From: Clostridia bacterium UC5.1-1D2
GTDB lineage: Bacteria; Bacillota; Clostridia; Lachnospirales; Lachnospiraceae
Assembly (NCBI GenBank): GCA_001304855.1
Contig: BBZN01000006.1
Span: 96,943-160,942, forward strand
Reading direction: 5' to 3'
Length of the DNA stretch: 64,000 bases
Part shown: one piece after another, positions 8,251 through 17,560 of the stretch
How the letters are laid out: every line of letters starts with the position of its first letter
Position numbering within the stretch: position 1 is the first letter of the stretch
The notes under the pieces: model-generated
What the model was told of the DNA's origin: nothing
The model's database searches: none
Seen by the model: only the letters and a program-made list of their open reading frames with translations
Translations under genes and position numbers: made by a program

Positions 8251-11033
8251 TTACTGTCCAAGACATGCCCCCAGCACCTCAAACAAATACTCCAAATCTA
8301 CCGGTTTGGGCACAAAACCGTTCATTCCGGCTTCCCTGGCCGCATTCACATCCTCCTGAAAGGAATTGGCCGTCATGGCTATGATTGGGATGGAGGAGGC
8401 TTCCGGGTGGGAGCAGGAGCGGATGGCTTTTGAAGCTTCCAGGCCATCCATCTCAGGCATCCGGATGTCCATGAGGATGGCCTGATATGTTCCGGGAGGC
8501 TGGACTTAAACATATCCGCCGCTTCCTTCCCGTTGCAGGCCCTGTCCGTCCGGGCATTTTTCGACATCAGCAGTTCTGCGGCGATTTCCGCATTGAGGTC
8601 ATTGTCCTCAGCCAGAAGGATTCTTACCCCCTCCAGATTGTCAGGAGCGCAGGGCCGGGACAGGGGCGCTTCTTTTTCTTCTTTCAGGCGGCAGGTGAGG
8701 CGGAAGCTGAACTCGGATCCTTTTCCCGGTTCGCTCTTAACCTGAAGTTCGCTGCCCATGGCTTTTACGATGCTGCTGCTGATAGGAAGGCCCAGTCCTG
8801 TTCCTGCGCTTTTGGAAGTGGAAGGCCCCAGCTGCTCAAAGGAGTTAAAGATTTTCTCCAGAGATTCCGGGGGAATGCCTGTTCCCGTATCTTTTACAGA
8901 AAAGAAGTAGGCCGCAGTTCCCCCCTCTGAGGTGAGCTCCTTTATGAGAAGCTCCACCCTGCCGTTCTCCGGCGTGAATTTAAAGGCGTTGGATATGAGG
9001 TTTATAAGAACCTGCCGCAGGCGGAGGGGATCGCCCATAATTTCTTCATGAATTATATGGGGGACTATTGAAAAATTCAGCTGCTTTTCCTCTGCCTGGG
9101 ATCGCATGATGGTTTCCAAATCTTCGGTCAGTCTGTGGAGAGACATAGCCGTGGTTTCTATCTGCATTTTTCCGCTCTCGATCCTGGACATGTCCAGGAT
9201 ATCGTTGATCAGAGACAAAAGATATCTGGAGGAGGAAATAATTCTCCTTAAATTTTTCTCCACCGGCTTTGCCAGATCCTGCTCCATGCAGGTCAGCTCT
9301 GCAAGGCCGACGATGGCGTTCATGGGCGTGCGGATTTCGTGGCTCATGCGGGACAGAAAATCGGTTTTAGCCTTGCTCTTGGCCTCAGACTTTACCAGTT
9401 CACCCTGCATCAGGGAATTTTTTACCTTTGCCTGCATAATGAGGATGACAGAACCGGCCGCCAGCAGCACAAAGAGGCTGAAAATTGTGATGAAAGCAAA
9501 GGGGTTGGCATAGATCAGCGCTGTCACGGACAGGGGCGTGTAACTCATGGATACCAGATTGCGGTCCAGGAGGGCGGTGCGCTGGGAATCGGACATATTT
9601 GCCACAGCCTTGTTGAGGATTGTCATGAGATTGACATTAATAGGGCGGTCCAGGGCAAAGGTTATGTCGATGCTGTCGTAGATGCTGGTTACAGGCACTG
9701 TGTTGTAGTAAGGCCGGCGCTGCATCTCCTGTTCAATGGAGGAGGACAGACCATACATCACATCGACCTGTCCCTTGTCCACTGCCTTCATACATTCGCT
9801 AATGGTATCAAAGTAACGTATATCCTCCGGGTTCATGCCCTGAGGAACGGTTCTTCCCTTTATAACCCCGGCAGTAAGGCCTGGGAGGGATAGATAACAG
9901 ATTTGTTCCTGACGATTATATTGTTCAGACTAATGTAGGGAGTGGACAGGGCCAGTCCCGCGTCTGCGGCCGCCTCCTTGGAATCCAGGTAATATCCCAG
10001 CAGATCGGCCTTCCCTTCTTTCACCAAATCTATGGCCTCCTGATAGGTGGAGGTGGTAATATAATGAAAGGTAAGACCGGAATAATCGGTTATAATATCT
10101 AAAAGTTCAGGAAGAATACCGCTGTGATAGGCGGAGGGAGAGCCGTTGCAGTAGAAGGGGTGAAGGTTATCAACCACTGCGATGGTTACCGTCTCCTTGG
10201 CGGCCACGTATTCAAGCTCCTGCTCATTGAGCTGTACATTGACTAAGCCCCAATTGTTAAAGTTTGATTCATAGTGGGATTCGGCAAACTTGGGATCCGA
10301 ATCCAGTATGTATTCCAGACCTCGGTTGAGGCCATCCAGCAGCTCCTTATCCTCCGGCTGTGTGACAATATAATAGGGCTGGGCGGCGAAAGCGGCGGCA
10401 ATACGGAAGGTCTTTATCGACTCGGCTTCATTGCCTAAGAGTAAATCTACATCGCCCTGTTCCAGAAAACGGTACAGATTGCCCTCCTCATCATATCCTC
10501 AGCCGTATAGTACTTAAGCCGCAGTCCAGCTTGTTCAGCTCCAGAAAGTCTTTCAGCCGCCGGACTTTGTCGGCGGCTCTTTCGTATACGCCAATGGTCT
10601 TACCGTTTAGGGTGCTGAGCTCGTAGCTCTTAATGGATTTGTCATTATTGCGGCAGAAGAGCGTGGCCCGTCCGGTTCCCATGCTGTATTTGGGGTAGGC
10701 GAAATATTTCTCGAATTCGGACGAGTAGAAGGTTCCGCCCATGAGATCATAGTCTCCGTTTATAAATCCGTCCACCAATTCCTCAGCGCCCACATCTATA
10801 TAACGGTAGTCCCAGTTGTTGTACTGGCCGATTTCATGGAGATAATCCATTAAGAGGCCGGTGCGCCTGCCGTCTTTGCCTTTCTGGCTGATCCCGGGAA
10901 TTTCTGCGAATCCCACAGTCACCACCCGGGACTCCTCCTGACCGCCGGAAGGAGCGGCCGGTACGCTGGCTGCTCCGAAGATGAGTAGCAGGGATATTAT
11001 TATGAGCGTAATCGCGCAGGATTTCTTTTTCAT
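8251..11033 (-). CDS. Hybrid sensor histidine kinase with two periplasmic-type solute-binding domains
   Basis: After a signal/anchor (LIIISLLLIFGAASVPAAPSG) the protein has two tandem SBP_bac_3 domains: the first opens RVVTVGFAEIPGISQKGKDG and contains YDLMGGTFYS; the second opens VTIAVVDNLHPFYC and contains the ADLLGYY/VDVMYGLSSS pattern. A membrane helix (FAFITIFSLFVLLAAGSVILI) leads to HisKA with SHEIRTPMNAIVG (phospho-His), HATPase (NLISNAFKFTPE, DTGTGIP, GTGLGLPIS), and a receiver domain with AEDNDLNAEIA, LMDIRMPEMDG (phospho-Asp) and PKPVD. This is an EvgS/BvgS-like layout; the ligand is probably an amino acid or similar small solute. Frame changes lie near 10515, 10490, 9880 and 8485. 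No cognate response regulator gene adjoins, so output may go through an unlinked phosphorelay. Confidence 0.88.
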
Positions 11034-11263
11034 TCAGATACCTCATATACAGAGTTGGCGGTTGGGAAATATGGCTCCGGTGCGTAATTGAAAATACATT
11101 TTTCCGGCGTTTGACCGGCAGATGGCGGAAAGGGCTCTCAATTATGTTCCAGTATATCATAGCCGGGCAGTTACAGGCAAGAAATAAGAGCCTGAACAGA
11201 GGGATAAACCGCTGCATTTCAGACTCTTACGTTTCCGCTATAGACTTTCCCGGCTTAAAGGCC

Positions 11264-12597
11264 TTATTTTTCCAGATAAATCTTCCTGAACAGAATGGAA
11301 CTGAGCACCACAGCCGTAATCTCCGCCAGAGGGATGGAGTACCACACGGCGTGCAGCCCAAAGGTTTTGGCGAAGAAGTATGCCAGTGGCAGGATGCAGA
11401 CCAACTGCCTTGCCGCCGATATAATGAGGCTGTACATACCGTTGCCCAGAGCCTGAAATACGGAACCTACGATAATGCAGTAACCTGCGAAGAGGAAGCT
11501 CAGGCTGATAATGCGCAGGGCGGGAATCCCGATTGAGAGCATGTCGCCGTCAGCCTGGAACATTAACAGAAGCCCGGATGTAAACAGCTGGAATATAACC
11601 AGACCCAGGAACATAATGCCCACGGCAATGCCGATGCTGAGACGCACTGTTTCCATTATCCTCTTTCGGTTGCGGGCTCCGTAGTTGTAGGCCACAATCG
11701 GTATCATGCCGTTGTTCAGTCCGAAGATAGGCATGAATATAAAGCTCTGAAGCTTGAAGTATACGCCGAAAACTGCCACAGCCGTCTCCGAAAATGTAAT
11801 CAGTATCTTGTTCATTCCAAAGGTCATAACGGAACTTATGGACTGCATGATAATGGAAGGGACTCCCACCTCATAGATAAGGGCGATGGTCCTCCTGTGA
11901 GGACGAAAGCCCCGGAATGTCATGGATACGTCCTTATTCTTCGTGTGATTGAAGTACATAGCCAGAAGCATAGCTACGATCTGGCCGAACACTGTAGCAG
12001 CGGCGGCCCCCTGAATTCCCATTTTCGGCATACCAAAGAGGCCGAAGATAAGGATGGGATCCAGAATAATATTGATAATGGCTCCTGTGCCTGGGTTATC
12101 ATACAGTAGATGGTTCTGCCGGTAGACTGGATAATACGCTCAAACATCATCTCCCCGAAAATACCAAAGCTGAACATACATACAATCTGGAGATACTGTA
12201 CGCCGTACTCGATTATCTGCGGATTGCTGGTCTGGCTCTCAAAGAACAGCCTGGAACCAAAGATGCCAAATACGGCAAAGGCGATGAAACTTAAAAATGC
12301 CAGAAATATGCCGTTGGTAGCTGCCAGATTGGCGGACTTCTGATTCTTCTCCCCCAGGGATCGGGACAGAAGGGCATTGACGCCTACGCAGGTGCCTGCG
12401 GACACTGCAATTAACAGGTTCTGAATGGGAAACGCCATGGAAACCGCAGTGAGCGCGGCCTGGTCAATCATGGATACGAACACGCTGTCCACAATATTGT
12501 ACATAGCCTGTACCAGCATGGATAGGATCATCGGCAGCGACATGGAAATAAGCAGCCGTTTAACAGGCATAGAGCCCATTTTGTTTTCTTGCGACAT
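11264..12597 (-). CDS. MATE-family multidrug/Na+ antiporter (one frameshift)
   Basis: About 445 residues with twelve predicted hydrophobic segments. The N-terminal half has the MATE hallmark MSLPMILSMLVQAMYNIVDSVFVS and VSMAFPIQNLLIAVSAGTCVGVNALLSR; the second half has MPKMGIQGAAAATVFGQ and YNYGARNRKRIMETVRLS. Losing one G near 12090 splits it after CMITQ; restoring it gives QGTGAIINIILDP, a conserved linker. MATE proteins expel cationic drugs or metabolites using Na+ or H+ gradients. It begins with AAAGGATG ahead of ATG 12597 and is divergent from the rubredoxin-GltB gene. The 230 bp between its stop and the sensor kinase start hold no gene. Confidence 0.9.
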
Positions 12598-12691
12598 GTT
12601 ACAACATCCTTTCTCTTTCGCATATACATGAAGGCTATTGTACCGTATATAGATGGGGAAGTCAATACAGGTTTACATACCTATAAAATAC

Positions 12692-12720
12692 TGGACATAG
12701 AGCATGAAATATGATATTAT
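12692..12720 (+). promoter_or_regulatory. Promoter of the rubredoxin-GltB gene
   Basis: TGGACA (12692-12697), a 17-bp spacer and TATTAT (12715-12720) form a good sigma-A promoter 46 bp ahead of the start codon. A perfect palindrome sits directly over the expected transcription start. Confidence 0.55.
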
Positions 12721-12723
12721 TAA

Positions 12724-12742
12724 AATAGTAATAATTACTATT
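12724..12742 (+). promoter_or_regulatory. Fur/PerR-like palindromic operator
   Basis: The sequence AATAGTAAT-A-ATTACTATT is a perfect 9-1-9 inverted repeat. Its core TAGTAAT-A-ATTACTA has the same 7-1-7 geometry and AAT-N-ATT centre as Fur and PerR boxes. It starts 3 bp past the -10 box, where a bound repressor would block transcription. Established: PerR represses rubredoxin and rubrerythrin-type genes in Clostridia. Inference: this gene is peroxide- or iron-responsive. Confidence 0.5.
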
Positions 12743-12765
12743 ATTGTAGAGAAAGGGGAAAGGTT

Positions 12766-14236
12766 ATGGCAGTGTACCGTTGCAGATTTTGTTGTTCGCT
12801 TTACGATGAGGATAAGGAGGGGACTCCCGTGTCAGGCTCAGGAACTGTCCTGTCTGCGGTGTGCCCTCGGACCGTATGGTTCCGGCAGACGGAAGGGCGG
12901 AGCAGGAGGGTGAAGGCATCCGGGAAGAAGCCGGGCAGGAGCAGGAGGACGGGCCGCAGATGGATGTAAGCGTGGAATCAGGGACGTGGAGTCCGAGGGC
13001 TATGATCCGGGAGGCTCTGCCTTATGACGGGGAATTTTCCAGGACAGGAACCGGAAGCGTTATATGGACGAGATACATGAGATGGCTGTAAAGGGCCAGT
13101 CTATCATCGCAGCTATGGGCACACAGATGCCTGTGCCGGGCTGGGATGAGATTCTCTTCCTGGGAGCCCAGTTAAACCCCATGCCATTGGATGAGCATGC
13201 CCCTGTAAAGACACAGACGGTCATTGGGAAGCATGCCTTAAAGCCCATGGTACTGGAGAATCCGGTGTACATTTCACATATGTCCTTCGGAGCTCTGTCA
13301 AAGGAGACAAAGACGGCCCTGGCGAGAGGCAGCGCTATGGCCCGGACCGCCATGTGTTCCGGCGAGGGCGGTATACTGCCGGAGGAGAGGGAGGCGGCGT
13401 ACAGGTATATTTTTGAATATGTGCCCAATCTTTACAGCGTTACAGAGGAGAATCTTAAAAATGCAGATGCCATTGAGATAAAGATAGGACAGGGCACCAA
13501 GCCTGGAATGGGAGGCCATCTTCCGGGCGGCAAGGTGACCCCTGAGATAGCGGCTGTGAGAAATAAGCCGGTGGGCCAGGATGTGATAAGCCCCTCCAGA
13601 TTTCCCGGAATCAATTCAAAGGAGGATTTAAAGAATTTGGTGGATAAACTCCGCAGGGAGTCTGAGGGAAGGCCTATAGGCATAAAGATTGCGGCAGGCC
13701 GCATTGAGAAGGATTTGGAGTACTGTGTGTATGCGGAGCCGGATTTCATCACCATTGACGGGCGCGGCGGCGCTACCGGGGCCAGCCCTAAGCTTATAAG
13801 GGACGCTGCAAGCGTGCCCACCGTCTATGCTTTGTACAGGGCCAGAAAGTTTCTGGACCAGGCGGGGAAGGAGATCGATCTTGTGATCACAGGGGGACTT
13901 AGGGTTTCCTCTGATTTCGCAAAGGCCCTGGCTATGGGAGCGGATGCAGTGGCGGTTGCATCTGCGGCTCTTATGGCGGCCGCCTGCCAGCAGTACCGCA
14001 TCTGCGGAACAGGCATGTGTCCTGTGGGGGTCGCCACCCAGGACGAGGAGCTGCGCCGCAGGCTGCCTCAGACGGCGGCTGCCCGCAGAGTGGGGAATTT
14101 CCTCAACGTATCCCTGGAGGAGATTAAGACCTTTGCCAGAATTACAGGCCATGACAATATCCATGATATGACGGTGGAGAATTTGTGTACGATTAGCAGG
14201 GAGATATCCGAATTTACGAATATTCCCCATGCATAA
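12766..14236 (+). CDS. Rubredoxin-like domain fused to FMN-binding glutamate synthase domain
   Basis: The first 50 residues form a rubredoxin-type iron site: YRCRFC at residues 4-9 and NCPVCG about 30 residues later, two CxxC knuckles. An acidic Glu/Gly-rich linker follows, then a complete FMN-binding GltB central domain: MSFGALSKETKTAL, GEGGILPEE, KIGQGTKPGMGGHLPG, DGRGGATGASP, and GTGMCPVGVATQD with cysteines for the 3Fe-4S cluster. There is no N-terminal glutaminase domain and no GltD partner, so it cannot be a classical glutamate synthase; related proteins are annotated only as glutamate synthase-related. The rubredoxin part suggests electron delivery to FMN. Frame changes at about 12835 and 13042 (one base lost each) break the linker ends. 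Preceded by AAAGGGG and a PerR-like operator. Confidence 0.85.
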
Positions 14237-14289
14237 AGACTGGGATTAAAGCGTGGTTCCCGGGGCTGACGGCCGGCATCAGCCCCAGA

Positions 14290-14546
14290 ACGTGTCTGAA
14301 CATTTATTCCCGCCATCTGCATGCCTTGCCGCACCCGGTCACGCCTTGCCGCACCCGGTCATGCCTTGCCGCGCCCGGTCACGCCTTGCCGCGCCCGGTG
14401 ATGCCTTGCCGCGCTCCGTCACGCCTTGCCGCGCCCGGCATATTTGGCCCCGATTCAGTCAGCGCGGCCTGCTGCGCCTCCTTCATGGGGGCCAAATCTC
14501 CGCAGAGTGTGCGCCCAGCTGTCAGAAAGCAATGTTCAGATACGCT
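14290..14546. repeat. Dispersed repeat element, copy 1 (expanded)
   Basis: Starts ACGTGTCTGAACATT and ends with its imperfect inverse (CAATGTTCAGATACGCT). The internal sequence CATATTTGGCCCCGATTCAG...CCTTCATGGGGGCCAAATCTCCGCA matches the two copies at 43903-44226. The copy is about 100 bp longer than the others because its left arm contains a 20-bp tandem array. It lies between the rubredoxin-GltB gene and the ferritin-like gene, both of which end here. Confidence 0.7.
14321..14440 (+). repeat. Six tandem copies of a 20-bp unit
   Basis: Units of form AYGCCTTGCCGCRCCCGGTC start at 14321, 14341, 14361, 14381, 14401 and 14421. The second base alternates T, C, T, C, T, C, which implies a 40-bp higher-order unit that was itself duplicated. 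The last two units have extra changes (CTCCG in unit 5, GGCA at the end of unit 6). There are no spacers, so it is not a CRISPR. Confidence 0.9.
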
Positions 14547-14643
14547 CCGGGAACTTTCTTTTAATCAAAAGATAGTGATCATGGAATATATGGTCAAAAA
14601 TCCCCTGAGACAGGGACAGCCCGGGGACATACATTTTGAAAAG

Positions 14644-15159
14644 TCAGGAACAGCAGGCGGTATAAATCTGCTCAAAGATTTCCACATGAATCCGTTCGTC
14701 CAGTATAATGCGCTGCAGGTTGGCAATGATATTCTCATCCCGTATGTATGTAATCTGGTGCTGGTATTTGCTGATGGCTGCTTTTTCCCCGTTGATTACA
14801 TTGTACATCAGAGAGGACAAATCCTTTGGATATTGGTTGTAACAGGGGGACCAGTAGACTTTTTTGCATCCATGCTGGGTCCACAGCTTCGGGTCCTCTC
14901 CCAGCTGCAGGGCCAGTTTTCCAAAAATATCCAGGTGCCGCATTTCCACGATGCTGACTTTTTTGAAAACCTCAGCAATGTCTTTGTGGCTTCCTGTAAT
15001 CAGGTGATTGTAGATATAGAGGGAAATCGCGGACATCTCTGAAGTGTTGCCGCCGATGTTGTCCAACATAGCTTTGGCATAGGCGGGATTCTGCATTTCC
15101 GCCTGAACCGGGGGATAGGGCGTTTCGGAAGCATAATGTAAATCTTCGAGAGCTAACAT
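14644..15159 (-). CDS. Ferritin-like di-iron/di-manganese protein
   Basis: The 171-residue all-helical protein has the four metal-ligand stretches of the ferritin-like superfamily: SEMSAISLYIYNH, VEMRHLDIFGKLA (ExxH), GEKAAISKYQHQ, and LDERIHVEIFEQ (ExxH). This arrangement resembles rubrerythrin and manganese catalase cores, but there is no rubredoxin tail and the length is too short for a full Mn catalase. A role in peroxide detoxification or metal storage is likely. ATG 15159 follows AAAAGGAG. Its position next to a rubredoxin-type oxidoreductase with a PerR-like box hints at a small oxidative-stress cluster, though the two genes are convergent. Confidence 0.75.
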   Translation of the reverse strand: MLALEDLHYASETPYPPVQAEMQNPAYAKAMLDNIGGNTSEMSAISLYIYNHLITGSHKDIAEVFKKVSIVEMRHLDIFGKLALQLGEDPKLWTQHGCKKVYWSPCYNQYPKDLSSLMYNVINGEKAAISKYQHQITYIRDENIIANLQRIILDERIHVEIFEQIYTACCS

Positions 15160-15385
15160 GACCGACTCCTTTTACTTGAAATTTTATAATATCAATATAT
15201 GAATAATTCTTTAAAATATGCTTAGATTTTAACAAAGCCTTTAAGCTGCAGGGAGACGTGGATGGAAAACCGGAAAAGAATTTTCAGACAGGTTCCGCGC
15301 ATCGGAAGAATTTCATAACAAATAGGGCCTGGAGGCCAGGTAATGTACAAATATTCTAAAATTGAAAATCTCGTCATTTTTCTCC

Positions 15386-15414
15386 TTGACTTTCGCAATT
15401 TATTATACTATTTT
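15386..15414 (+). promoter_or_regulatory. Promoter of the aspS-gatCAB T-box transcript
   Basis: TTGACT (15386-15391), a 17-bp spacer, then TATTTT (15409-15414). The T-box leader begins about 25 bp downstream. The upstream 15160-15385 stretch carries the start signals of the divergent ferritin-like gene and nothing else that I can identify. Confidence 0.5.
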
Positions 15415-15435
15415 AGTAAATAAATAATCAACAGC

Positions 15436-15762
15436 TATGAAAGAGACTCTTGCCTGAGAAATGCAACAGGAAGGGGGCGTCACCGACTGAGAGCGCCGCC
15501 GCGCAGGACTGGGCGAAGGGAACACTCTGGAGCTGGTATATTGAAGCGGAATGAGAAGGGCGGCTGCCTGCGCAAGTTGATGCAGGGCCTGAACCGGACC
15601 GGCAGTAGGTATATCCGTCGTACACGTTACGTACAAAGAGTGGAGATCAGCCTGAAGCCATGTGGACCGGCGGGCCTGATTCTCAATGCGGGTGGTACCG
15701 CGGGAAAGACGTATGAATGAATCCCGTCCCGGAATGCAGCGATTGTATTCCGGGGCGTTTTT
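15436..15762 (+). ncRNA. T-box riboswitch leader (tRNA-Asn, possibly also tRNA-Glu)
   Basis: The T-box core TGGTACCGCG lies at 15693-15702, followed by an intrinsic terminator: CCCGGAAT paired with ATTCCGGG and a T-run ending about 15762. Stem I opens with AGAG at 15442-15445, which pairs with CTCT at 15525-15528. The specifier loop just before that 3' strand reads GGGAACA, giving AAC (Asn) at 15521-15523 overlapped by GAA (Glu) at 15520-15522. Uncharged tRNA binding would favour the antiterminator and switch on aspS-gatCAB. An Asn specifier fits exactly, since these genes make Asn-tRNA(Asn) by the indirect route. The terminator to start codon distance is 63 bp. Confidence 0.92.
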
Positions 15763-15825
15763 GTTGTTCTCAAAAGTTTCGGAATCCAATGTCAACTATC
15801 ATGCAGAGGTAAAGGAGAGAAGAAC

Positions 15826-17183
15826 ATGGAATTTGTAAGCGGAGTTAAGGAAAAGGGTGTACTGAGTATCCATGAAGTGACGGAGGGGGACTGGGTTGGC
15901 AAAACCATCGCCATGAACGGCGCAGTTCACACCATCCGCCATATGGGAGAGGTTACATTTGTGATTCTGCGGAAATCCCGGGGACTGGTTCAATGCGTCT
16001 ATGAGGCGGGCGCCGCCGGGTTTGACATCAAGGACTTAAAGGAAGAATGCGCAGTGGAGGTAAAGGGCCGGGTTGCCAAGGAGGAGCGGGCGCCCCACGG
16101 CTTTGAACTGCGCCTGGAGGATCTCAAGGTGCTGTCGCGGCCTGTGGAGGTACTGCCCATCCCTGTGGGCAAGTGGAAGTTAAACACTTCCCTGGAAACA
16201 AAGCTGGCCCTGCGCCCCGTCTCCCTGAGAAATCTCCGGGAGCGGGCCAAATTCAAGATCCAGGAGGGAATTGTGAGGGGGTTCAGGGATTACCTGTTCA
16301 GCCGGGATTTTACGGAAATCCGCACTCCCAAGATCGTATCCAGGGGCGCTGAGGGCGGTTCCAATGTATTTAAGCTGGACTATTTCGGCAAGAAGGCGGA
16401 GCTGGGACAGAGTCCCCAGTTTTACAAGCAGACCATGGTGGGAGTCTATGACCGCGTTTTTGAGGCGGCTCCTGTGTTCCGGGCGGAGAAGCACAATACC
16501 ACGCGGCATTTAAATGAGTATACCAGCCTGGATTTTGAGATGGGGTATATTGACGGCTTTGAGGATATTATGGAGATGGAGACGGGAATGCTTCAGTATG
16601 TGATGGCCCTTCTGGATAAAGAGTACAAAAAGGAGCTGGATATGCTGGGAGTAATCCTTCCGGACGTGAGCCGCATCCCTTCTGTTCGGTTTGACGAAGC
16701 AAAGGAGCTGGCGTCTCGGAAATACAGCCGGAAAATCCGCAATCCCTATGATTTGGAACCGGAGGAGGAGCTGTTAATCGGACAGTATTTTAAGGAGGAA
16801 TACGGCAGCGATTTCGTTTTTGTCACCCACTATCCATCCAGGAAACGTCCCTTCTATGCTATGGAGGATCCGGCAGACCCAAGGTTTACCCTGAGCTTTG
16901 ACCTGTTGTTTCGGGGGCTGGAGGTGACCACGGGCGGCCAGCGTATTCACGATTACAATATGATAATAGAGAAGATGGAAAAGCGGGGCATGAATCCGGA
17001 GGACATCGAATCCTATCTTATGATATTTAAGTACGGCATGCGCCTCACGGCGGTTTGGGAATCGGGCTGGAGCGCCTTACCATGCGGCTGCTGGATGAAC
17101 AGAACGTGAGGGAGACCGCGTTGTTTCCCAGAGATGTCACAAGACTGGAACCTGATTCTTCGGGGATCGGGCGGAAGTTTTAG
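15826..17183 (+). CDS. aspS: Archaeal-type, non-discriminating aspartyl-tRNA synthetase (one frameshift)
   Basis: About 450 residues, too short for a standard bacterial AspRS (about 590), and it lacks the bacterial insertion domain. It has an OB-fold anticodon-binding domain (residues 15-110), then class II motifs: [50 protein letters not shown] (motif 2) and [12 protein letters not shown] (motif 3). Archaeal-type enzymes charge both tRNA(Asp) and tRNA(Asn), and the GatCAB genes directly downstream convert the product. One C is missing near 17040; restoring it gives GMPPHGG and a C-terminus RDVTRLEP running to TAG at 17181. AAAGGAGAG precedes ATG 15826. Confidence 0.92.
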
Positions 17184-17255
17184 CGCGAACCTGACGGAGG
17201 TGCAGATGGCGGGAATAAATGCCGGACACGCGCCGGGAAAGAGAGGAGCAATACT

Positions 17256-17549
17256 ATGGCAAATATTATCAGCGACAAAACCATCGATTATGTAGGCATT
17301 CTGGCAAAACTGGAGCTTTCTCCCCGGGAGAAGGAGGAAGCTAAAAGGGATATGGGCCGTATGCTGGATTATATAGATAAACTTAATGAACTGGACACAA
17401 CAGGAGTGGAGCCCATGTCCCATGTGTTCCCTGTAAACAATGTATTCCGCCAGGACATTGTGGCGGGCGGCGATCAGCGTGACGCTATCCTTGCCAATGC
17501 GCCGGAGAAGAAGGACGGAGCATTCAAGGTTCCAAAGACCGTGGAATAG
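17256..17549 (+). CDS. gatC: Asp/Glu-tRNA amidotransferase subunit C
   Basis: The 97-residue product has the GatC pattern: YVGILAKLELSPREKEE, a helical MGRMLDYIDKLNELDT, GVEPMSHVFP, and FRQDI. GatC clamps GatA to GatB and aids folding. It is intact, sits 72 bp after aspS, and ends 11 bp before gatA, so it is the second gene of the T-box operon. Confidence 0.95.
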   Translation: MANIISDKTIDYVGILAKLELSPREKEEAKRDMGRMLDYIDKLNELDTTGVEPMSHVFPVNNVFRQDIVAGGDQRDAILANAPEKKDGAFKVPKTVE

Positions 17550-17560
17550 GAGGACAGACG

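Noticed and set aside
8115..8384. Small plus-strand gene starting MVKNAAPRPKTP
   Set aside because: It overlaps the receiver-domain end of the kinase on the other strand and its composition follows the GC-rich inverted repeat; no ribosome binding site.
14321..14440. CRISPR-like array
   Set aside because: The 20-bp units are directly adjacent with no spacers and no cas genes are near.
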